DNA of 64,000 nucleotides from Pseudomonas fluorescens (GTDB taxonomy: Bacteria; Pseudomonadota; Gammaproteobacteria; Pseudomonadales; Pseudomonadaceae), in assembly GCF_001648775.1 (NCBI RefSeq), contig NZ_LVEJ01000001.1, positions 434,001-498,000 on the forward strand, given 5' to 3'. The notes under the pieces are model-generated. The model saw only the letters and a list, made by a program, of their open reading frames with translations. It did not search any database and was not told the DNA's origin. This document shows, piece after piece, positions 55,280 through 64,000 of the stretch. A program made the translations under genes and the position numbers. Numbering within the stretch: position 1 is the stretch's first letter; every line of letters begins with the position of its first letter.

Positions 55280-56380
55280 ATGATATTGCCTGTCTGTACG
55301 CCGGTTTCCCCAGCGGAACTGGAAGCGCGTTTGCGCCTGCACCGCTTGCCGGAAATCGGTCCCAAGCGTTTTACAAAGCTGCTCGAAGCCTTCGGCTCGG
55401 CATCCAAAGCCATCAGCGCGCCGGCCAGCGCCTGGCGTTCGCTGGGTTTACCGGCGGCCTGCGCCGAAGCGCGACGGTGTCCCGAAGTTCGCGACGGCGC
55501 CAGTCATGCAATGCGCTGGCTAGAGCGGCCGGAGCATCATTTGCTGATGTGGGACCAGGCCGATTATCCGGCGTTGCTCGGACAAATTGCGGATCCGCCA
55601 CCCCTGTTGTTCGTGGCGGGCGATCCACTGATTCTGGAGAAACCGCAGCTGGCGATGGTGGGTAGCCGTCGCGCCTCACGTCCGGGAATGGACACTGCTG
55701 CGGCGTTTTCCCGCTGCCTTGCCGGGGCCGGTTTTGTCATCACCAGCGGTTTGGCACTGGGTATCGATGCGGCTGCGCATCAGGCCGCGCTGGATGTTGG
55801 CGGGTTGACGGTCGGTGTCCTCGGCACCGGCCTGGAAAATTTTTATCCACAGCGCAATCAACGCCTGGCGGACGCCATGATCGCCTCGGGCAGCGCGGTG
55901 CTTTCGGAGTTTCCGCTGGATGCCGGGCCGACGGCGAGCAACTTCCCGCGCCGCAACCGGATCATCAGCGGTTTATCCCTTGGCGTATTGGTGGTTGAGG
56001 CCAGTGTGGCCAGTGGTTCACTGATCACCGCGCGGCTGGCGGCAGAACAGGGGCGCGAGGTGTATGCGATTCCCGGTTCGATCCATCACCCCGGCGCGCG
56101 CGGCTGTCACCAATTGATCCGCGATGGCGCAGTGCTGGTGGAAACCATCGAACACATTCTCGAAGCCTTGCGAGGCTGGCAGCGCTTGCCGTTATCCACA
56201 GACACAGCGAAAGCGGATCATCCGTTGCTCGCCCTGCTCCACGCCGCGCCGCACACCAGTGAGGGCCTGGCTGACAGCAGCGGCTGGACGTTACCGAAAG
56301 TGTTGGCAGCCCTCACCGAGCTTGAGATGGAGGGCCGGGCGGTGAATGAAAATGGCCGCTGGTTTGCGCGAGTGAACTAA
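55280..56380 (+). CDS. dprA: DNA processing protein DprA
   Basis: Protein of 366 residues that loads RecA on incoming single-stranded DNA during natural transformation. An N-terminal SAM-like helical domain (LHRLPEIGPKRFTKLLEAFG) precedes the extended Rossmann fold, with VGSRRASRPG near residues 130-139, SGLALGIDAAAHQAAL near 159-174 and a YAIPGSIHHPGARGCHQLI segment near 261-279. A C-terminal winged helix follows. It lies between tsaP and tsaC. Confidence 0.95.
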   Translation: MILPVCTPVSPAELEARLRLHRLPEIGPKRFTKLLEAFGSASKAISAPASAWRSLGLPAACAEARRCPEVRDGASHAMRWLERPEHHLLMWDQADYPALLGQIADPPPLLFVAGDPLILEKPQLAMVGSRRASRPGMDTAAAFSRCLAGAGFVITSGLALGIDAAAHQAALDVGGLTVGVLGTGLENFYPQRNQRLADAMIASGSAVLSEFPLDAGPTASNFPRRNRIISGLSLGVLVVEASVASGSLITARLAAEQGREVYAIPGSIHHPGARGCHQLIRDGAVLVETIEHILEALRGWQRLPLSTDTAKADHPLLALLHAAPHTSEGLADSSGWTLPKVLAALTELEMEGRAVNENGRWFARVN

Positions 56381-56451
56381 CGTTTTTACAGGCTGGGTTT
56401 TACTAGGAAGATCGGTAAACTGCGCGAAACCTGTTTGCGGAGAGTTTTTTC

Positions 56452-57009
56452 ATGGTCAACAGTTGGCGTGTGCAACAAGCCGCACGAGAGATTCGCGCCG
56501 GGGCGGTCATTGCCTATCCAACCGAAGCCGTCTGGGGGCTGGGTTGCGACCCGTGGAACGAAGAGGCGGTGGATCGACTGCTGGCGATCAAGAATCGCTC
56601 GGCGGACAAGGGCCTGATACTGGTCGCCGACAACATTCGCCAGTTCGATTTCCTGTTCGAAGACTTCCCGCAAGAATGGATCGACCGCATGGCCAGCACC
56701 TGGCCGGGGCCGAACACGTGGCTGGTACCGCATCAGAACCTGTTGCCCGTGTGGGTGACCGGCATCCACGACACCGTGGCGCTGCGGGTCAGCGACCATC
56801 CTCAGGTGCGCGATCTGTGTTCGATGGTCGGGCCGTTGATTTCAACATCAGCCAATCCGCAAGGCCGGCCGGCGGCGCGTACACGCTTGCGGGTCGAGCA
56901 ATATTTCCGTGGTCAGATTGACCTGGTGCTGGGCGGCAGCCTCGGTGGTCGGAAAAACCCTAGCGTCATCCGCGACCTGGCGTCCGGTAACGTCATTCGT
57001 CCGGACTGA
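56452..57009 (+). CDS. tsaC: L-threonylcarbamoyladenylate synthase
   Basis: Protein of 185 residues of the YrdC/Sua5 family that makes threonylcarbamoyl-AMP for the t6A modification of tRNAs decoding ANN codons. It begins [20 protein letters not shown]. The conserved segments [16 protein letters not shown] near residues 22-37 and [15 protein letters not shown] near 130-144 bind substrates. A GGAG site precedes the ATG. A terminator follows, after which the five-gene cluster begins. Confidence 0.96.
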   Translation: MVNSWRVQQAAREIRAGAVIAYPTEAVWGLGCDPWNEEAVDRLLAIKNRSADKGLILVADNIRQFDFLFEDFPQEWIDRMASTWPGPNTWLVPHQNLLPVWVTGIHDTVALRVSDHPQVRDLCSMVGPLISTSANPQGRPAARTRLRVEQYFRGQIDLVLGGSLGGRKNPSVIRDLASGNVIRPD

Positions 57010-57038
57010 CGCGTTTATTGCATTCTGATTGATGGCGT

Positions 57039-57065
57039 ACTCCTCGGTGGTATTCACCGAGGAGT
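57039..57065 (+). terminator. Intrinsic terminator after tsaC
   Basis: ACTCCTCGGTG and CACCGAGGAGT form a perfect 11-bp stem with a 5-base loop, followed by a short T-run, 30 bases after the tsaC stop. Confidence 0.8.
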
Positions 57066-57281
57066 TTTGCGCATGCCGACTATTTCTTTTTAAACAGATC
57101 GTGCAACTTAAACAGTTCGTTGTTCATGTTGCGCTGTGCGTCAGATAAATCATTAAGTTCGAAATATCAGTAATTTTTCCCACGTCATTATCAGAAGTCG
57201 CGCAGTGGCGATATTTCTAAAAGCATCCATCCTTTCAATGCGCGCAGAAAACTTCGATAAGTTCACGTTTGCGGAGATTGA
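57066..57281 (+). promoter_or_regulatory. AT-rich leader of the five-gene cluster
   Basis: Non-coding stretch, visibly more AT-rich than its surroundings, which should contain the promoter of the 57282-62376 operon. I could not pick out a confident -35/-10 pair, a lux-type box or a known operator. Confidence 0.4.
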
Positions 57282-57950
57282 ATGGATACTACGGATTTGC
57301 AACTCAGGGATTATCTCCAGGGTCTTCAACAGACATTAACTCGTCAGCAAGGTGATTATCGCGTCGTGATACTTGAGGCGGGTTGCGACCCGCTCGAGTT
57401 CGAGCGATTTATCGGTCGGCAATTTCGTCTTCGATTACAGCATTACATGTTGACCTCAAGAGCCCGGGCGCTTGAGACCAGCCTGGCGATCGCCTCGCGC
57501 AGTACTCATTTCCTGCTGTATCAGCGCGATCAGATCGTGGCGGTTTTAAGAGCGACTCCGGCGCCTTTCGAATGGGCCTCGCTGGCTCACCAGCACGTTT
57601 CGCCGACTGTGGCGCTGGCACGTCATGTCGAGTTCAGTCGCCTGATCACTCATTCTCAACAACACCGGCCGGTATCAATCAACGGCCTGCTGGCGACCGC
57701 CACCGAATGGGCCATCGATCGCGGTTATCAAGGCATTACCGCCATGTGCAGATCGCCCCAGCGGCGACTGTTCCAGCGTTTTGGTCTGACCCCGATCACC
57801 TCCAACTCACTTCATATCGAACATCGCGCTCGCGGCGACTACTGGCTGCTGTCTGCGCAATGGCGGCAAATCCTCACAGCGCTGCAACAACCCTTTCCCA
57901 TGAACGCCAACTCCCCGGAGAGTCGCGATGAATGCATCCGTCAGTTTTGA
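57282..57950 (+). CDS. Putative acyltransferase, GNAT / FeeM / autoinducer-synthase-like
   Basis: Protein of 222 residues with no signal peptide or membrane helix. The central pattern fits the GNAT-type fold shared by LuxI and FeeM N-acyl amino acid synthases: a strand with HFLLYQRDQIVAVLRATP (about 76-93), then HVEFSRLIT near 115-123, ATATEWAIDRGYQGITAMCR near 138-157 and LFQRFGL near 163-169. In that fold such proteins take an acyl chain from acyl-ACP or acyl-CoA and give it to an amine. A good GGAG site precedes the ATG, and the 3' end overlaps the next gene by 23 bases. The acyltransferase call is from pattern only. Confidence 0.6.
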   Translation: MDTTDLQLRDYLQGLQQTLTRQQGDYRVVILEAGCDPLEFERFIGRQFRLRLQHYMLTSRARALETSLAIASRSTHFLLYQRDQIVAVLRATPAPFEWASLAHQHVSPTVALARHVEFSRLITHSQQHRPVSINGLLATATEWAIDRGYQGITAMCRSPQRRLFQRFGLTPITSNSLHIEHRARGDYWLLSAQWRQILTALQQPFPMNANSPESRDECIRQF

Positions 57951-58662
57951 ACAGCAATTGATTGTGCTCGATCAACGAATTGAAAAAGCGTGGAGCGATA
58001 TCCTGGATAACTCCCGGCTGGTCAAAGCCATCCGCGAGGGCAGTGTTTCCAGAGCGTTATATGCTATCTATATGATCGAGACCTTTCATTACACTGCGCA
58101 CAACGCGCGAAACCAGGGGTTGGTCGGTGTGCGACATGCCGATAATCCTGTTTATGCGAAGTTCTGCTTTGAGCATGCGGCGCAAGAAGTCGGTCATGAA
58201 AAAATGGCTCTACATGATGTCATGAGTCTGGGATTGAAAAATGAGGTTTTTGATATCCCGCCAGCACTTCCTGAAACTGAAGTACTGATTGCTTACTTGT
58301 ACTGGATTTCTTTTACCGGTAATCCGTTACAACGGCTGGGATACAGTTACTGGGCGGAAAACGCCTATCACTTCATTACTCCGCTGATCGACAAACTGAG
58401 CGAAACGCTGGCGCTGAAGCCCGCGCAACTGACGTTTTTCATCGCCCACTCGGATATCGATGTCGAGCACTTCAACGAGATCAAACTCATCCTGCAGCGG
58501 ACCTGCAAGCACCAGGCTGACTGGGATGCCATCGCCACCGTGATGGAAACCAGCCTGCGCCTGACCGGCAATATGCTCGACGCGGTTTATAAGCAGTACG
58601 AAGCCTGGCAAAACGGCGATGCGCCCCGCTACGAATTCCTCCATGCCCTGGATAAATCATGA
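57928..58662 (+). CDS. Heme-oxygenase-fold putative di-iron oxidase (HDO/TenA-like)
   Basis: All-helical protein of 244 residues. It shows spaced acidic and His residues as in iron-containing redox enzymes of the heme-oxygenase fold. Candidate ligands are E51-x2-H54 in ETFHYTAHN, E82/E87/H90 in EHAAQEVGHEK and D178-x2-H181 in HSDIDVEHFNE. Members of this fold cleave C-C bonds, decarboxylate fatty acids or oxidise amines with O2. Its start overlaps the previous gene and has GGAGAG upstream. The sequence looks lower in GC than nearby housekeeping genes. The substrate is unknown, but it is probably an intermediate of the cluster's product. Confidence 0.72.
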   Translation: MNASVSFEQQLIVLDQRIEKAWSDILDNSRLVKAIREGSVSRALYAIYMIETFHYTAHNARNQGLVGVRHADNPVYAKFCFEHAAQEVGHEKMALHDVMSLGLKNEVFDIPPALPETEVLIAYLYWISFTGNPLQRLGYSYWAENAYHFITPLIDKLSETLALKPAQLTFFIAHSDIDVEHFNEIKLILQRTCKHQADWDAIATVMETSLRLTGNMLDAVYKQYEAWQNGDAPRYEFLHALDKS

Positions 58663-58704
58663 GCCCCTCACATTTATCTGCACGCCGGGCAGGTGGAGGT
58701 CGAC

Positions 58705-59799
58705 ATGGCTGATTACTTCGAGCGGTTGAACTACGCGTTGGGGGATGAGGACACGGCGCTCGAGTATGCGATTTTACCCAAGCAGGCCACGCATGTGGTG
58801 GCCGTTGCCGGTTGTGGCGGGCGGGTTCTGCCGTTGCTGGCGCGCAGACCGGCCCGTCTGACTTGCGCTGATATCAGCGCGCCGCAACTGGCCTTTACCC
58901 GTCTGCGTTTTGCCCTGCTGGAACAGACCGATCACCCGTCATTCATGGACTTCATGGGCTATTGCTCAAGCACTACGGCGCAACAGCGCCAGTCCATTTT
59001 TCGCCATCTGGACCTGCCGCCACCGGATCGCCGCTGGCTGAACGACCTGTTTCATTCCCGGCACTGGCAAGCACCGATCTACCTGGGTGCCTTCGAGCAG
59101 ACTCTACAACGATTGGCAAAGGTCAACGGACTGTTCACCGGCAAGGCCGGCCGAGCGATCTTTCAGTGCCGCGAGCTGGGGGAACAATCGGCCTATTACC
59201 AAAGCCACTTCCCTCGCAGGCGCTGGAAAGCCGTGGTCGCATTGTTGGGAAATGCCGCGGTACTCAATTCGCTGCTGTACCGCGGCGCATTTCCCCGCAA
59301 TAACCTGGGGATCAGCTCCCGCGAGGCCTATCTGGGTATTTTCCATACCTTGTTCACCACGCAGGTCGTGCGCGAAAGCTTTTTCCTACAAATGCTGTTT
59401 TTCGGTGAGCTGCGATATGAGCAAGGCTTTCCGCTGGAGTGTGATCCGCAACTTTTCCAGCAGGCTCGCAAGGCGCTCGGGGAGTGCAAGTTGAGCGTGG
59501 TGCAGGGCGATATTTTCGACTGCGTTGCGCACTGCCGGGATGTCGATTTTGTATCGCTTTCCGATGTGCCGTCATTCTTGCCCCCGGCGGTCGGCACCCG
59601 CGTCCTGCAGCAAATTCAGCCTGCCTTGGGCGAGCACGCACTGACGGTCATTCGCGGCCATTTGCATGTGGTAAAGCCCGATTGCCAAGGCTTCTGCGAC
59701 GTCACCGCGCAGTTTCAGGACGCAATCGCACGAGAAAAAACCCAACTCTGGCGGGTACAGGTCTACCGCCAGACATCACCTGTGCAGGTATCTCGATGA
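58705..59799 (+). CDS. BtaA-like SAM 3-amino-3-carboxypropyl transferase (DUF3419)
   Basis: Protein of 364 residues. It begins MADYFERLNYALGDEDTALE, with the YALGDED pattern of BtaA-like proteins, followed by a SAM-binding glycine motif VAGCGGRVLPLL near residues 34-45 and CADISAPQLA near 54-63. BtaA transfers the 3-amino-3-carboxypropyl group of SAM to diacylglycerol in betaine-lipid synthesis. No BtaB N-methyltransferase is next to it, so another acceptor is likely. I start it at the ATG behind GGAGGT; a GTG four codons earlier is also open. Its stop overlaps the next start (ATGA). Confidence 0.78.
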   Translation: MADYFERLNYALGDEDTALEYAILPKQATHVVAVAGCGGRVLPLLARRPARLTCADISAPQLAFTRLRFALLEQTDHPSFMDFMGYCSSTTAQQRQSIFRHLDLPPPDRRWLNDLFHSRHWQAPIYLGAFEQTLQRLAKVNGLFTGKAGRAIFQCRELGEQSAYYQSHFPRRRWKAVVALLGNAAVLNSLLYRGAFPRNNLGISSREAYLGIFHTLFTTQVVRESFFLQMLFFGELRYEQGFPLECDPQLFQQARKALGECKLSVVQGDIFDCVAHCRDVDFVSLSDVPSFLPPAVGTRVLQQIQPALGEHALTVIRGHLHVVKPDCQGFCDVTAQFQDAIAREKTQLWRVQVYRQTSPVQVSR

Positions 59800-61064
59800 A
59801 TACGCCTCACCCGACCGTCAATTGGGTCAAGAACCGCGTGCGTCAGGCGCGTGACGATCAGCAGCAATTGTTCGATGCCGGACTCAATGGCCTGAAACTG
59901 GAAAAGCGCGAAGGCAAGGTCATTGAGTTGGGTAGCGGCGAGCAGTTGACCGAATTTCTTTCATGTTCCTATCTGGGACTTGAGAGCGATCCCCGCTTGA
60001 TTCAAGGCGCAGTGCAAGCCGTCGAGTCCTTTGGTGTGCAGTTCGCTGCCGCCCGGACCCGAGCGCTGCTACCACCGATGCGTGAACTCGATGAGCAGTT
60101 GAACCGCATATTCCAGGGGCATACGGTCACGTTCAACTCGGTGGGCAGTGCCCATCTTGGTTGTTTGCCGCTATTGGGTTCCGGTGAGTTGCCGTCGTAT
60201 CCCCTGCGTCGTGGCCCGGGCTGGATTGTTGACCGTGCGGCCCATGCTTCGATGCAAGTCCTGCAAGGCATTCTGTGGCAGTTCGGCCCGGTGCGGCGCT
60301 GCGATTGCAGCGATCTCCAGCAAGTCGAAGACGCCTGCTCCAGTGCTGTCGCTGCCGGCAATACGCCGATTATCCTGACTGACAGCATTGGCTCGATGCG
60401 CGGGCTTTATCCCGTCAGTCGACTGCTGCAACTGGCAGAGCGCTTTGAAGGTTACCTGTATGCGGATGACGCTCACGGTACTTCGATCCATGGCCAGGAC
60501 GGGGGCGGTTATGCACTTGATGTCGCAGTTGAGCCGTTGCGCAATCGCCTGATCCTGCTGTCGTCATTGTCCAAGGCCTTCGGTGCAACCGGCGGTGCGA
60601 TTACTGTGCTGACGGCAGCGGATGCCGAGCTGATTCGGCGCCATGCCTCGACTTATACCTTCGGTGGACCACTGTCCATGGGCGGTGTCGGCGCGGCAGT
60701 CGCCTCGGCCAGAATTCATCTTTCTGCGCAGTTGGGCCGGTTGCAGGCCTCACTATGGCGAAATGTGGCGGTCGTTGATGATCTGCTCGGGCCGGTGCTG
60801 GGCAACCACCAGATTGCTTCACCCATACGTTTTGTCCGGGTCGGCGCCGAGCGTGACGCCATCCGCCTGGCGTTGCATCTGCGCAGGCACGCCATCGCGG
60901 TCACCACGGCCCTGTTTCCGGTGGTGGCCAAAGGCGAAGCGATCCTGCGCCTGGCCATCAGCGCCAATCACAACCAGGTCCAGTTGGAGCATCTGGCCAG
61001 CGCCATTAACGACGGGTTCGCCGAATTGAACATTCGTCAGGGAGAGCCGCGTCATGCCCAGTGA
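59796..61064 (+). CDS. Alpha-oxoamine synthase-type PLP enzyme (KBL/BioF/CqsA-like)
   Basis: Protein of 422 residues. Fold-type I aminotransferase hallmarks are present: a substrate-side His150 in DRAAHAS, DDAHGTS (D225, H227) near 224-230 and the PLP-lysine K260 in SSLSKAFGATGG. The overall layout is that of 2-amino-3-ketobutyrate ligase, 8-amino-7-oxononanoate synthase and CqsA, which condense an amino acid with an acyl thioester and usually release CO2. The start overlaps the previous stop. The larger frame opening at 59484 runs through the BtaA-like gene and is not real. Substrates are unknown. Confidence 0.82.
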   Translation: MNTPHPTVNWVKNRVRQARDDQQQLFDAGLNGLKLEKREGKVIELGSGEQLTEFLSCSYLGLESDPRLIQGAVQAVESFGVQFAAARTRALLPPMRELDEQLNRIFQGHTVTFNSVGSAHLGCLPLLGSGELPSYPLRRGPGWIVDRAAHASMQVLQGILWQFGPVRRCDCSDLQQVEDACSSAVAAGNTPIILTDSIGSMRGLYPVSRLLQLAERFEGYLYADDAHGTSIHGQDGGGYALDVAVEPLRNRLILLSSLSKAFGATGGAITVLTAADAELIRRHASTYTFGGPLSMGGVGAAVASARIHLSAQLGRLQASLWRNVAVVDDLLGPVLGNHQIASPIRFVRVGAERDAIRLALHLRRHAIAVTTALFPVVAKGEAILRLAISANHNQVQLEHLASAINDGFAELNIRQGEPRHAQ

Positions 61065-62376
61065 CTCGATGATGCATGCCAGTTCGACAGCCATTGACGC
61101 GGCTGCAACAGACGCCTTCGCGCATAAATTGACCCATGCGCGGTCATTGCCATGGTTCTGCACGTGGTGTCCGCAAATTCGCCAGGTACGGACCTTGAAG
61201 GATCTGCATCGGTTGCCGGTCCTGGCCGTAGAGGATGAACAGGGCGGATTGCTGTTTAGCCATCTCGGTGAAGCGTCACACCGTGGGTCGGGCGGCGGGT
61301 TGACGCTGACCTCGGGTGGCAGCACGGGTCTGCGCAAGCACATCACCCATTCCTGGACATTCAACGACAGCATCGTGCCCTTGGGCGCGCGGATGTTTGG
61401 TGCAACCGATGAACTCCCGCGTGTCGTCATCAATTGTCTGACGCCCGGTGAAATGCAGGGCGCCATTCAATACGCGGCGGCCATCGTCCAGCACATCGGT
61501 GCGCGTCTGCTGCCTGCCGGCGCCTTGATGGGCATCGCGCGTATTGCCGGTTTGATTCATGCACAAGCGGCCGATGCGCTGATCTGCACCCCTTCGTTTG
61601 CCGCGGCGCTGTTCAATCATGCCGATGGCAGTGAGGGGCAATTGAGCAGTTTGAAGTGGCTCTACTACATTGGCGAACCCTGCCATCAGCCGCTACGCGA
61701 GCAACTGGCTCGGGACTGGCCGGCGCTGAACATACGCTCATTGGGTTATAGCTCGACTGAAACCGGCCCGATCGGGTTCCAGTGCGCGCACCTCGAACAG
61801 GGTTTCTACCATTTGCATGCAGACGCCATGCTGCTTGAGGTGGTCGACCCGCTGAGCCTGCGAGCGCTGGCCGACGGCGAAACCGGTGAGTTTCTGCTGA
61901 CGCCTTTGCTGCCCGATCACGTGCCTTTACTGCGGTATCGCATTGGCGATCGTGGGCGCGTCCTTGGCAGGCAATCAACGTGCGCCTGTGGCAGCGCTCT
62001 GCCAATACTGGAACTGGAAGGGCGAGTCGAGACCTCGATCAAGCTGGGCGGTGCGATTGTCACTCAGCGACAGGTTCTCAGCGTGCTCGCCGAGAAACTG
62101 CCTGAGCTGCACGCCTCGGATGTGCAGGTGCGGCTTGATCGACAGGCTGACGGTGCGCATCTGCACCTGCTCATCGCTGAGGACCGATTGCCGACCGGTG
62201 CAGAACGCGTTATCGAACAAGCCTTGCACCACGAGGCGCAGGCCAGCGCATTGCTCAAGTTGCCCGGTGTGCTGGGCATCCAGGTGCAGCGTCTGCCGCG
62301 TGGTGCCTTTGCAACCACCGTGGCAGGCAAAACAGCATTCTTTGTGGAGCGGCGAAGCGACCCGGACGCGTCATGA
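61054..62376 (+). CDS. PaaK-like adenylate-forming ligase
   Basis: Protein of 440 residues of the AMP-forming ligase superfamily. The P-loop-like TSGGSTGLRK lies near residues 86-95. The later motifs YSSTETGPIGFQC and YRIGDRGRVLG are those of the phenylacetate-CoA ligase group. A Cys-containing TCACGSALPILELEGR, as in PaaK-type proteins, is also visible. It would activate a carboxylic acid as acyl-AMP and then a thioester. It overlaps the previous gene by eleven bases and has GGAGAG before the start. It is the last gene of the cluster, and its substrate acid is unknown. Confidence 0.8.
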   Translation: MPSDSMMHASSTAIDAAATDAFAHKLTHARSLPWFCTWCPQIRQVRTLKDLHRLPVLAVEDEQGGLLFSHLGEASHRGSGGGLTLTSGGSTGLRKHITHSWTFNDSIVPLGARMFGATDELPRVVINCLTPGEMQGAIQYAAAIVQHIGARLLPAGALMGIARIAGLIHAQAADALICTPSFAAALFNHADGSEGQLSSLKWLYYIGEPCHQPLREQLARDWPALNIRSLGYSSTETGPIGFQCAHLEQGFYHLHADAMLLEVVDPLSLRALADGETGEFLLTPLLPDHVPLLRYRIGDRGRVLGRQSTCACGSALPILELEGRVETSIKLGGAIVTQRQVLSVLAEKLPELHASDVQVRLDRQADGAHLHLLIAEDRLPTGAERVIEQALHHEAQASALLKLPGVLGIQVQRLPRGAFATTVAGKTAFFVERRSDPDAS

Positions 62377-62389
62377 CGATGCGTCCGGG
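62361..62389. terminator. GC-rich hairpin at the end of the five-gene cluster
   Basis: CCCGGACGC and GCGTCCGGG form a 9-bp stem spanning the ligase stop codon. It lies between two convergent genes. There is no T-run, so its action as a terminator is uncertain. Confidence 0.55.
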
Positions 62390-62411
62390 TGCTCCGTTTG
62401 ATGGCCGCGTG

Positions 62412-64000
<1,589 letters not shown>

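Overview
The window is the replication-origin region of a Pseudomonas chromosome, most likely from the P. fluorescens group. This rests on three things: the gene order mnmE-yidC-yidD-rnpA-rpmH / dnaA-dnaN-recF-gyrB, flanked by atp, par, gidA/gidB and the gmhB-glyS-glyQ-tag and trkA-rsmB-fmt-def-tsaP-dprA-tsaC-qor-hemF strings; GC-rich coding sequence; and the short inverted REP elements typical of this group. No rRNA, tRNA, CRISPR array, prophage or transposase was seen.

Layout. 1-5.3 kb: three glycosyltransferase genes (two tandem paralogues leftward, one rightward) around a 0.7 kb spacer, plus the start of another gene leaving the left edge. 5.3-9.1 kb: a three-domain flavin/iron-sulfur oxidoreductase, a glutathione S-transferase and a LysR regulator. 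9.1-13.3 kb: amino-sugar genes glmS, glmR and glmU. 13.4-20.6 kb: the complete nine-gene ATP synthase operon. 20.7-25.0 kb: parB, parA, rsmG, mnmG. 25.0-25.5 kb: a non-coding DnaA-box cluster resembling a second origin. 25.5-29.5 kb: a Fur-type site, an ECF sigma factor, a FecR-like anti-sigma factor and a TonB-dependent receptor. 29.6-33.5 kb: mnmE, yidC, yidD, rnpA, rpmH. 33.5-34.07 kb: oriC. 34.07-40.3 kb: dnaA, dnaN, recF (with a perfect parS site near its end), gyrB. 40.4-42.9 kb: a divergent response regulator and sensor kinase. 43-49.6 kb: acyltransferase, gmhB, glyS, glyQ, tag, lipid A-type acyltransferase, PilZ and TPR proteins. 49.8-57.0 kb: trkA, rsmB, fmt, def, a tsaP-like LysM gene, dprA, tsaC. 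57.3-62.4 kb: an overlapping five-gene operon of unknown pathway. 62.4-64 kb: qor and the start of hemF.

Most genes are housekeeping. ATP synthase subunits run in assembly order; ParA/ParB with parS serve origin segregation; DnaA, DnaN, RecF and GyrB serve initiation, replication and repair; RnpA, YidD and YidC sit in the usual rpmH string; RsmB, Fmt and Def cover rRNA methylation and formyl-Met processing.

The outstanding accessory feature is the operon at 57282-62376, inserted between tsaC and qor, which are adjacent in P. aeruginosa. It encodes a GNAT/FeeM-like acyltransferase, a heme-oxygenase-fold putative di-iron oxidase, a BtaA-like SAM 3-amino-3-carboxypropyl transferase, an alpha-oxoamine synthase-type PLP enzyme and a PaaK-like adenylate-forming ligase. 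I recognise no characterised pathway with this set and infer an acylated small molecule or lipid product. Two further signals stand out: the DnaA-box layouts at mnmG and dnaA share several identical spacings, and perfect DnaA boxes are heavily over-represented across the window.
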